The translations under genes were made by a program, and so were the position numbers. Source: an uncultured Anaerolineales bacterium (GTDB lineage Bacteria; Chloroflexota; Anaerolineae; Anaerolineales; Villigracilaceae). Taken from it: 32,158 bases of DNA. Below are positions 19,087 through 26,292 of this stretch, in pieces. The stretch lies in contig CAISEG010000145.1 of NCBI GenBank assembly GCA_903884265.1, positions 1-32,158 of the forward strand. The letters are read 5' to 3'. Each line of letters begins with the position of its first letter. Position 1 is the stretch's first letter. Under the pieces are notes generated by a model. It saw only the letters and a program-made list of their open reading frames with translations. It ran no database searches and had not been told where the DNA came from.

Positions 19087-19839
19087 TTATTTATCTCTCC
19101 CGAGCAGGTGGAGCGCCAATGCCAGGTCAGCGGTAATGATACCGTCCACACCCAGGCCGATCACGCCCCTGATATCCGCTTCGGTAACAACCGTCCAAAC
19201 GTTAACTTTTTTCCCGGCGGCATGAACACGCTCAACCAGGCCGGCGTCCAGGTCTTTGAAGTGTGGATGCAGGGCAGCGTAACCAGCGCCACGCCATGAA
19301 AACGAGCGGCCCCAGAACCCTATCCAACCGGGTATGGTAAGCAAACCGCAGGGCACCTCCGGTAGAAGCCGGTGCGCCCGCCGCAGGTTGCCTGCAAAGA
19401 AAGACGAGAAGAGGATGCACTCCTGCATGGCGTGTTTCCTGACTAACTCCACCACCTTCATTACCAGCCCGTCATTCAGAGTGGAATAGTTGGTCAGTTC
19501 CACATTCATATAGAGACGTTTACCAAGCGTCTCGAAGACCTCATCCAGGGTGGGAATCTTTTCGCCGGGGAATTGCCCGGGAAATTGAACACCCGCATCC
19601 AGCTCGCGCAGCGCCGCTAGGGGCAGCTTTGCCGCTTTCCCGGTCCCATTCGTTGTCCGGTCCACGGTCGGGTCATGCAGAATGATCACCTCGCCGTCCG
19701 CGGATAATTTCACGTCGAATTCAACGCCATCGGTACCTTTTTCAGCCGCCTGCCGGAATGCTGCCAGCGTATTCTCAGGAGCATGAGCTTTGTCGCCGCG
19801 ATGGGCAATCACGATCGGGGAAGGTAAATTATTCCACAT
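19087..19839 (-). CDS. Glycerophosphodiester phosphodiesterase
   Basis: PIVIAHRGDKAHAPENTLAAFRQAAEKGTDGVEFDVKLSADGEVIILHDPTVDRTTNGTG. ATG at 19839 preferred over TTG at 19854. Confidence 0.93.
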   Translation of the reverse strand: MWNNLPSPIVIAHRGDKAHAPENTLAAFRQAAEKGTDGVEFDVKLSADGEVIILHDPTVDRTTNGTGKAAKLPLAALRELDAGVQFPGQFPGEKIPTLDEVFETLGKRLYMNVELTNYSTLNDGLVMKVVELVRKHAMQECILFSSFFAGNLRRAHRLLPEVPCGLLTIPGWIGFWGRSFSWRGAGYAALHPHFKDLDAGLVERVHAAGKKVNVWTVVTEADIRGVIGLGVDGIITADLALALHLLGRDK

Positions 19840-19840
19840 T

Positions 19841-21166
19841 TTAGATATCCACAAAGTAGGCTTGAGAGGCGCGGTCGATCATTTCATTTGTCATTGTCGG
19901 GTCGGTCGAAAGAAAGCGTGCGATATCGAGGATCTGGTCGCATAGATCCCGCGGGTGGGAAGCGCGTAATTTTCGATTGCGCTTGATGTAGTACTCCTGC
20001 AGCAGATAGGCCAACCCCTCATCGTTGTAAGGAATACCCTTTTGCTGGGATACGCGCTTGAATATTTCTCGGTATTCCTCAAAAGACGGGTCGGATATTT
20101 CAACCTTATGGCGCAGACGGCGCAGGAAAGCCTCATCCACCAGGTCGCGTGGCGGTAGGTTGGTGGAAAATACCACCAGCACATCAAATGGGATTTCAAT
20201 TTTACGCCCGGTGTGCAGGGTCAGGTAATCGACACGGTTTTCCAGCGGCACGATCCAACGATTGAGTAGATCGCGCGGTCTCACCTGCTGCCTGCCAAAA
20301 TCGTCGATCAATAGGATGCCCCCGTTGGCCTTGACTTGGAACGGGGCTTCGTAGTATTTGTGCGTGTCGTCAAAGACGAGGTCGAGTCCTGCCAGGGTTA
20401 GTTCGCCGCCCACCATAATAAAAGGACGCCGGATTTTAATCCAGCGCGGGTCACGCCGTCCGTTTGAACGCAGGCTGCCGGTCCCCGGTTGCGAATCCGA
20501 ATCGGGCGCCCGTTGGTGGTTGACCGAGTCGTATAATTTGACGATCTGCCCATCCAGGTAAAGCGCATACGGGATGTACATCGTCTGGCTGAGCACGAGA
20601 TTGCCAAACGCTTTTGCTACGCTGGTCTTGCCGTTACCGGGAGGCCCATAAAGGAATATCGACGTGCCCGAGTTCAGAGCTGGGCCAAGACGTTGGAGAA
20701 TTTTCTCAGAAAGGACTAATTGGGAGAGAAGCTGGCGCATCGTCCGGCCGGTGATCGCCACCCGGCCTCGACTCTGGCGGCGGATGGATTCATTATAAAC
20801 TTCGATCGGCACAGGTGCCGGGCCTGCATATTGGCTGCGCTCGAGAGCCTCACGCGCGCGGACAATCCCTGCGCCTGTGATGGCATATTGATACGAACCT
20901 TCGCCCACGCCCATCTGGGAGGATTTCACCTCGATGAGCTTCTCGTGTTTGAGCGACTCAAGGATCTGGTCAACGATCCCTGCAAAAGGCAGGGCGATTT
21001 CCTCGGCAGTCATAAAGCCGGTCAAATAGCCCTGGAAATAAAATATTTTTAATGCCAGGTCCTGCAGCCAGAGTAACGACAGGCCAGTATCTTCCAACTT
21101 GTTTAGTGGCGGAGGGACAAATGATCCCCCTTGATTAGCGGATTTACCTCTTGGTACAGCAGTCAT
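19841..21166 (-). CDS. AAA-family ATPase with N-terminal helical/winged-helix-like region
   Basis: FLYGPPGNGKTSVAKAFGNLV (Walker A), GGILLIDDFGRQ (Walker B), VVFSTNLPPRDLVDEAFLRRLRHKVEISDP (sensor / Arg finger region). Confidence 0.85.
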   Translation of the reverse strand: MTAVPRGKSANQGGSFVPPPLNKLEDTGLSLLWLQDLALKIFYFQGYLTGFMTAEEIALPFAGIVDQILESLKHEKLIEVKSSQMGVGEGSYQYAITGAGIVRAREALERSQYAGPAPVPIEVYNESIRRQSRGRVAITGRTMRQLLSQLVLSEKILQRLGPALNSGTSIFLYGPPGNGKTSVAKAFGNLVLSQTMYIPYALYLDGQIVKLYDSVNHQRAPDSDSQPGTGSLRSNGRRDPRWIKIRRPFIMVGGELTLAGLDLVFDDTHKYYEAPFQVKANGGILLIDDFGRQQVRPRDLLNRWIVPLENRVDYLTLHTGRKIEIPFDVLVVFSTNLPPRDLVDEAFLRRLRHKVEISDPSFEEYREIFKRVSQQKGIPYNDEGLAYLLQEYYIKRNRKLRASHPRDLCDQILDIARFLSTDPTMTNEMIDRASQAYFVDI

Positions 21167-21195
21167 AACGGCCTCCGGATTGAATGTACAGGTGA

Positions 21196-21204
21196 ATTAT
21201 AGCA
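21196..21204 (-). promoter_or_regulatory. Extended -10 promoter (TGCTATAAT) of the AAA ATPase gene
   Basis: Minus strand TGCTATAATtcacctgtacattcaatccGGAGGccgttATG; this transcript has a leader and RBS. Confidence 0.55.
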
Positions 21205-21237
21205 CGCCGGTTTTCTTCTCGGGCAGCTAATCTCATT

Positions 21238-21243
21238 TATAAT
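21238..21243 (+). promoter_or_regulatory. -10 TATAAT of GT2 gene, predicted leaderless
   Basis: TATAAT-caacct-ATG: 6 nt from -10 to start codon, no room for an RBS. Confidence 0.55.
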
Positions 21244-21249
21244 CAACCT

Positions 21250-21933
21250 ATGAGCCTTTCCGTGATCATTCCGGTTTATAACGAAATTGCCACCATCAAG
21301 ATAGTCTTGGAACGCGTCCTGGCAACCGGGCTTGCCACCGAGATCCTTCTCGTGGATGATGGCTCTACCGACGGCACGCGTGACCTGCTCATAGGGCTGG
21401 ATGGTCACCAGGGCATTCGCGTGATCCTCCATCCGAAAAACCGGGGCAAAGGCGCCGCGGTGCGTACAGGCATCTCTGCCGCCACCGGCAACGTCGTCCT
21501 GATCCAGGATGCCGACCTGGAGTACGATCCGTGCGATTTTCCTGCCCTGCTCAAACCCATTCAAGAGGGCAAAGCGGATGTCGTCTATGGGTCGCGCTTC
21601 ATGGGTGGGCCTCACAGGGTAACAATGTTCTGGCACCTGCTTGCTAACCAGTTGCTCACCCTGACGACCAATCTTCTCTATAACTCCATCTTGAGCGACA
21701 TGGAAACTGGTTACAAGGCCTTCCGCCGGGAAGTTCTCGAAAATATCAAGCTGCGCGCAAACCGCTTCGATTTCGAACCGGAATTTACTGCAAAAATCTT
21801 AAAGCAGAAAGCGCGCATCTTTGAAGTACCCATTTCTTTCAACCCGAGGGATTATGCCGACGGTAAGAAGATTAAGTTCCTGGACGCCTTTGCGGCTCTT
21901 TGGGCTTTGATCAAATACAGATTCATGGATTGA
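21250..21933 (+). CDS. Family-2 glycosyltransferase (dolichyl/polyprenyl-phosphate sugar transferase-like)
   Basis: MSLSVIIPVYNEIATIKIVLERVL…EILLVDDGSTDGTRDLL…KNRGKGAAVRTGI…IQDADLEYDPCDFP…DMETGYKAFRREVL. Confidence 0.92.
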   Translation: MSLSVIIPVYNEIATIKIVLERVLATGLATEILLVDDGSTDGTRDLLIGLDGHQGIRVILHPKNRGKGAAVRTGISAATGNVVLIQDADLEYDPCDFPALLKPIQEGKADVVYGSRFMGGPHRVTMFWHLLANQLLTLTTNLLYNSILSDMETGYKAFRREVLENIKLRANRFDFEPEFTAKILKQKARIFEVPISFNPRDYADGKKIKFLDAFAALWALIKYRFMD

Positions 21934-22244
21934 TAACCAACCACCCGGCACTTTGTAAAATGGTCACAGAACCTTGTTCCGCCCGCATGCTCATCTCGGA
22001 CGCGAGTGCTGGGGAGGGTCGGTAAAACCCGTAAAAACACATCTATTCGTTAATAAAGAATAACACGAGAGCGAAAGCTTGGTCTACAGCGCGGTCGAGG
22101 CTACCCTGCTCTTAATTACGATCAATGAACGAATGACTGACTCCTGGCTGTGTGAAGCGAATTGCGTAGTGGTCGCTTACTAGTTGCTTGGCAAGCAGAA
22201 CGACCTATTTGAACCTGATCCCACCGGCACTTTTACTATACCCC

Positions 22245-22268
22245 GATTTTTCAGTCTTTCGAAAAATC
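22245..22268. repeat. Inverted repeat upstream of the DHH/GHMP promoter
   Basis: gatttttc-agtctttc-gaaaaatc: 8-bp perfect stem. Confidence 0.5.
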
Positions 22269-22288
22269 CAAACCTTAACCGTGTAGAG

Positions 22289-22294
22289 TATAAT
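22289..22294 (+). promoter_or_regulatory. Candidate -10 (TATAAT) for DHH/GHMP operon
   Basis: gtagagTATAATtaattt; no convincing -35 seen. Confidence 0.4.
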
Positions 22295-22300
22295 TAATTT

Positions 22301-22583
22301 CGATATAAATCCCGCAGCCTTGTTTTCCTCGAGCAGTTATGGGCCTTTATCATTCACAAAGTTATTTTTTGTCGGGTCGAAGGATTTGCTATTGGAAAAC
22401 TGCGGGACAGTTCGAAAACATACACACTCTGCGTTCGATGAAATTGGTCTTGCTTATCGGGTGAAGAGCGCCAAGGAACCTGTGAATTTCGCAAACAGGT
22501 CGCCATCCAAAGCGCTATTCAATTGAAATTTGAGATTCGGGCCTGCCTGCTGTTTAACACGGCCGAATTGAAGGAGAATAATT
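22301..22583 (+). ncRNA. Candidate structured 5' leader or independent ncRNA
   Basis: tcccgca(22310-22316)+gttttcc(22322-22328) pair with ggaaaac(22394-22400)+tgcggga(22401-22407). Separate nested stem acctgt/acaggt (22478-22483/22495-22500) inside agcgc/gcgct (22467-22471/22512-22516). No credible ORF. Confidence 0.35.
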
Positions 22584-23798
22584 CTGAATACCTTAATTGA
22601 CGCCATGGAACGTGCCATTCAGGAAATTATGCAATGGCCCGGAAAGACCATCCAGGTCTTTCACCATAACGATTCGGATGGGCTTACTTCAGGCGCCATC
22701 CTCGAGCGCGCCTTGGAAAGGCAAGGATACAAAGTCCAGCGCTACTGTTTGGAAAAACCATATCCCGCAGTTCTCAAAAAAGTTTACGAACAAGAGGGAA
22801 GGATCCTTATCTTTGCCGATTTTGCGGGCAGGATCGCACCGCTGCTTTCCGAATTGAACAAGGGCAGAAATCTGACCCTGATCCTGGACCACCATGTCGC
22901 TGAAGCCTCGACCGATCCGAGAGTTCTCAACCTTGACCCGGATCTATTTGGATTGAAAGGGGATCGGGATATTTCCGCTTCGACGACCTGCTATCTTTTT
23001 GCTCGGGCACTGGATCCGGTCAATCGTGACATGGCGCATATCGCTGCCGTGGGAGCGGTGGGAGACGGTTTTTTTGTGGATGGCGCGCTGGTGAGCCAAA
23101 ACCGGGACGCGGCAATGGAAGCTGTCCAACAAGGGATGATCGAGATCAGGAAACATGCAACCGGTGAACAGTACCTGTTGACAACTTCGAAAGGGCCGAT
23201 CAACTGCATTGAATTCGGTGACTATCTTGATGTATTGGGGGGAGTTGGTTATTACCAAAAAGGACCAGACATGGGGGTCAGGGTTTGCCTTGAAGGGATC
23301 TCACCGGAGTCGGACCGGATGGTCGAAGAATTAAAAGCCATCCGAACGAAGATATTTAACGATGAGATCGCGAGGCTCCAACCAGGTGCTATGAAACAAG
23401 CGCCCCATATCCAATGGTTCCATGTTGAAAAACGCTTATTCCCGATGGGAGTAAAAATGATCGGGGCATTCTGTGATGCTATTAAAGACACCAACCTTAT
23501 TGATCCCCGGAAATACCTTGCAGGATTTCAGGTCATTCCCGACGAGATCCCGGGTTTCGACGCTATTAAGTTTAACCAGGTGAAGATCTCCATGCGGGCG
23601 TCTCCTTATATGGAAGGGGAGATCCGGGCAGGCAGAGCAATGGGACTCAATATATTGCTCCCCGAAGCGACGAATAGACTTGGAGGATTTTCTGATGCCT
23701 GCCATAGTCTGACGGCTGCCACCACGGTAGCCATTGGTAAGGAAGAAAAACTGATCGAGGAAATGGAACAAATTTTAAAAGGAGAATCGTATGGCTAA
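22584..23798 (+). CDS. DHH-superfamily phosphoesterase (RecJ-like fold)
   Basis: FHHNDSDGLTSGAIL, ILIFADF, LILDHHVAEAS, AAVGAVGDGFF motifs. Start placed at CTG 22584 because AAGGAG (22571-22576) is 7 nt upstream; the ORF-track ATG at 22605 is 28 nt from the SD. Confidence 0.85.
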   Translation: MNTLIDAMERAIQEIMQWPGKTIQVFHHNDSDGLTSGAILERALERQGYKVQRYCLEKPYPAVLKKVYEQEGRILIFADFAGRIAPLLSELNKGRNLTLILDHHVAEASTDPRVLNLDPDLFGLKGDRDISASTTCYLFARALDPVNRDMAHIAAVGAVGDGFFVDGALVSQNRDAAMEAVQQGMIEIRKHATGEQYLLTTSKGPINCIEFGDYLDVLGGVGYYQKGPDMGVRVCLEGISPESDRMVEELKAIRTKIFNDEIARLQPGAMKQAPHIQWFHVEKRLFPMGVKMIGAFCDAIKDTNLIDPRKYLAGFQVIPDEIPGFDAIKFNQVKISMRASPYMEGEIRAGRAMGLNILLPEATNRLGGFSDACHSLTAATTVAIGKEEKLIEEMEQILKGESYG

Positions 23799-24726
23799 AG
23801 GAACTGGTTTTGGAAAAACGATCTTGATCGGCGATCAATTTGTTCTGGATGAAGTTCCCGCGATTGTTTCGTCAATCCCCTTTGAAACGGTGACAACGGT
23901 GGAAAGGGTTGACGGTGATGGCTGGATCTTGGAAGACAACCGCATTGAGGTTCCGGGATATAAGGAAAAGAAAAAGGAACAGCAGGCGCGCTCGATAGAT
24001 AGGGTTCTCGAGGTCATGCACATTGACGTCAAAAAGAACCCGATCAAGATTACTGTTGGGGGGACATTACTGGCTGGCAGTGGGGTGGGCGCCAGTGCTG
24101 CCAGTTGCGTTTCGCTTGCACGCGCATTGAACGAAGAGTTCAAGTTGGGTTGTCCGATCGAGGAGATTAACCGGGTGGCCTGGCAGGGCGAGTTTCCTTA
24201 CCATGGGGTTGCGAGTGGGGTTGATAATACCGCCTCAACCTATGGCGGGCTCATTCTCTTCTATTTAAAGGATGGAAAACAACATTTTGAAAGGATCAAG
24301 ACCCCGAAATCATTTGAAATAGTATTGGCCAACAGCGGCGTCACAGTGAATACCGCCGCCCTCGATGAGTTTATTGATCTGCAAAAGAAAGAAGATCCTG
24401 CCCTTTTTGCATCTCGTCTCAAGGCCATCACTGCCCAGGTTTTTGACATGAAAAAGGCCCTTGAAGCTGGTGATCTGGAGAAGGTTGGAAAGATTATGTC
24501 GGATAATCACAAGATCCTGGTCGATATGGTCATGTCTCACGAAACTCTGGACTACTTGTGCAAACTGGCCATCGAAAAGGGAGCTTTGGGGGCCAAGGTC
24601 ACCGGAGGAGGCAGAGGCGGCTATATGGTTTCTTTGACTCCCGGGAAGCAGCTCCAGGATACGGTCGCTTCAGCTTTCGAAAAGGAAGGCTATAAGCTCA
24701 TTCGGGCAACCATCGGTGGAAGTTGA
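23791..24726 (+). CDS. GHMP kinase, mevalonate-kinase-like
   Basis: GKTILIGDQFVLDEVPAI, LLAGSGVGASAASCVSLARAL, HGVASGVDNTASTYGGL, AKVTGGGRGGYMVSL. Overlaps the DHH gene by 8 nt; SD AAAAGGAG upstream. Confidence 0.85.
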   Translation: MAKGTGFGKTILIGDQFVLDEVPAIVSSIPFETVTTVERVDGDGWILEDNRIEVPGYKEKKKEQQARSIDRVLEVMHIDVKKNPIKITVGGTLLAGSGVGASAASCVSLARALNEEFKLGCPIEEINRVAWQGEFPYHGVASGVDNTASTYGGLILFYLKDGKQHFERIKTPKSFEIVLANSGVTVNTAALDEFIDLQKKEDPALFASRLKAITAQVFDMKKALEAGDLEKVGKIMSDNHKILVDMVMSHETLDYLCKLAIEKGALGAKVTGGGRGGYMVSLTPGKQLQDTVASAFEKEGYKLIRATIGGS

Positions 24727-24811
24727 TTGCATCGATGGCTTACCTGACCTCCATTCAAGCCAGCTACAGCACCAGCCAGGCGAGTAACAATATCAGCGGG
24801 CAGGAGCTGTA

Positions 24812-25606
24812 ATGAGCGACCTGCCCATCCCAAGACACTTCTTTTCCGGGTATCTCTTCGACCTGGATGGGACAGTCTATCTGGGGGAAGCCCTGCTCCC
24901 CACCGCGGGCGAAACCCTGACGGCCTTGCGCAGGCATGGCTCCCGTACGATTTTTATTTCCAACAACCCCACCCATGCGCGCCAGGACTACGCTGATAAG
25001 CTCACCCGCCTGGGTGTGCCAACCCCCATTGAAGATATTCTGACTTCGTCGCTTGTGATGGTGGATTTTCTGAAGCGGCGTATGCCGGGTGCCCGTCTGT
25101 TCGTTGTCGGCGAGGAACCGCTGTGCGCAGAGCTGCGCCGTGGAGGCTTCGAGCTCACCGAGCAGGCGCTAAATGTTGATGCCGTCATCGCCAGCTTCGA
25201 CCGCACCTTAGTTTACCGCAAGCTGCAGATCGCCTTCGACGCCATCCGGGCCGGGGCGCGTTTCTTCGCCACCAACCCGGACCGTTACTGCCCTGTCCCC
25301 GGCGGCGGTGAGCCCGACTGCGCCGCCATCATTGCCGCCATCGAAGCCTGCACCAATACGCACGTCGAAGCTGTGGTCGGCAAGCCGTCCAACTACATGA
25401 TTGATGCCGCCCTGAACTTGATGGACTTGCCGGCCGCCGATTGCCTGATGACCGGCGACCGGTTGGAGACAGACATATTGATGGGCCGGGAGGCCGGCAT
25501 GTCCACCGCACTGGCACTGACCGGTGCGACTCCTGAATCCGCCCTGGCGGGCTCGTCCATCCAGCCGACCTACGTCCTGCGCCATTTGAGTGACCTTCTA
25601 CCGTAA
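24812..25606 (+). CDS. HAD-IIA family phosphatase (NagD-like)
   Basis: GYLFDLDGTVYLGEALLPTAGETLTALRRHG…FISNNPTHAR…VVGKPSNYMIDAAL…LMTGDRLETDILMGREAGMSTALALTG; RBS GGAG. Confidence 0.93.
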   Translation: MSDLPIPRHFFSGYLFDLDGTVYLGEALLPTAGETLTALRRHGSRTIFISNNPTHARQDYADKLTRLGVPTPIEDILTSSLVMVDFLKRRMPGARLFVVGEEPLCAELRRGGFELTEQALNVDAVIASFDRTLVYRKLQIAFDAIRAGARFFATNPDRYCPVPGGGEPDCAAIIAAIEACTNTHVEAVVGKPSNYMIDAALNLMDLPAADCLMTGDRLETDILMGREAGMSTALALTGATPESALAGSSIQPTYVLRHLSDLLP

Positions 25607-25620
25607 CCTCGCCATTCACA

Positions 25621-25662
25621 CCCAAGATCCTCCTGGTGGACGACAGCTCTACGCTTGGTAAG
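25621..25662 (+). pseudogene. Possible 5' remnant of a receiver-domain gene (PKILLVDDSSTLGK)
   Basis: In-frame …SPFTPKILLVDDSSTLGK… resembles a response-regulator beta1/alpha1 start. No start codon and no continuation of the receiver fold. Confidence 0.35.
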
Positions 25663-25733
25663 GGTCATCGTTTGGTCTCTTTTGCTATGGGCAAAGCAGG
25701 GCAGTTATATGTCATCCTTGCATCGATAAAATT

Positions 25734-25755
25734 AGAACAAATTTTCTGTTATAAT
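25734..25755 (+). promoter_or_regulatory. Extended -10 promoter (TGTTATAAT) overlapped by an AGAA-N6-TTCT dyad, predicted leaderless
   Basis: tAGAAcaaattTTCTGTTATAATggtcccATG; TG at 25747-25748, TATAAT at 25750-25755, ATG at 25762. Confidence 0.55.
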
Positions 25756-25761
25756 GGTCCC

Positions 25762-26175
25762 ATGGCTTTCTGGTATCGTCTCCTCTACAGGTTTGGCCTG
25801 CGCCGCGATCCCGGTCCCCGTTCCTACGAACTGGATGTCGCTTTGCACACAGCCCTTGAAGACCTGGCCCTCCGCGAACAACGCCCGGCAAACGAGGTCG
25901 TTTCAGAGCTGGTCGCTAGTGGCTTGGACCGGCGTTTCTCGCAAGAGGACCTTCTCCAGCGCTGGCGATCCCTTTCGCCCCGCGAACAGGATGTCTCGGC
26001 CCTGGCTTGCATCGGTTATACCAACCGTCAGATTGCCGCCCGGCTGGGCATCTCCCCTGAAACGGTCAAGACCCACCTCCACAACGCCCTGGTCAAATTC
26101 AACCTGCACAGCCGCTCCGAACTGCATTTGCTGATGGCCGGCTGGGACTTCTCTGCCTGGGAACGCCAGGTCTGA
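25762..26175 (+). CDS. Small transcriptional regulator: RHH-like N-terminus plus LuxR/GerE HTH
   Basis: YELDVALHTALEDLALREQRPANEVVSELVASGLDRR (ribbon-helix-helix-like) then LSPREQDVSALACIGYTNRQIAARLGISPETVKTHLHNALVKFNLHSRSEL (LuxR HTH). Confidence 0.8.
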   Translation: MAFWYRLLYRFGLRRDPGPRSYELDVALHTALEDLALREQRPANEVVSELVASGLDRRFSQEDLLQRWRSLSPREQDVSALACIGYTNRQIAARLGISPETVKTHLHNALVKFNLHSRSELHLLMAGWDFSAWERQV

Positions 26176-26205
26176 GCCCCATGCTCGGAAAGCCCCCGCC
26201 TCTGC

Positions 26206-26251
26206 CTCCCCCATCCGGTGAACCCTTTTCTCCCCCATCGCCTCCCCCGTC
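26206..26251 (+). repeat. Three direct repeats CTCCCCCRTC
   Basis: 26206-26215, 26230-26239 and 26242-26251; start-to-start spacing 24 and 12 bp. Confidence 0.6.
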
Positions 26252-26262
26252 GGGGGATTTTC
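26243..26262 (+). terminator. Short GC-rich hairpin with T-tract after the RHH-LuxR gene
   Basis: tccccc-gtc-ggggga-tttt. Confidence 0.5.
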
Positions 26263-26292
26263 ATGTGGCCGTGTTGGGGCTATGCTGTCAGC

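Noticed and set aside
21250-21933. Mevalonate-pathway or polyprenyl cluster linking GT2 and the GHMP kinase
   Set aside because: About 650 bp of non-coding DNA and a separate promoter divide them; no other isoprenoid genes nearby.
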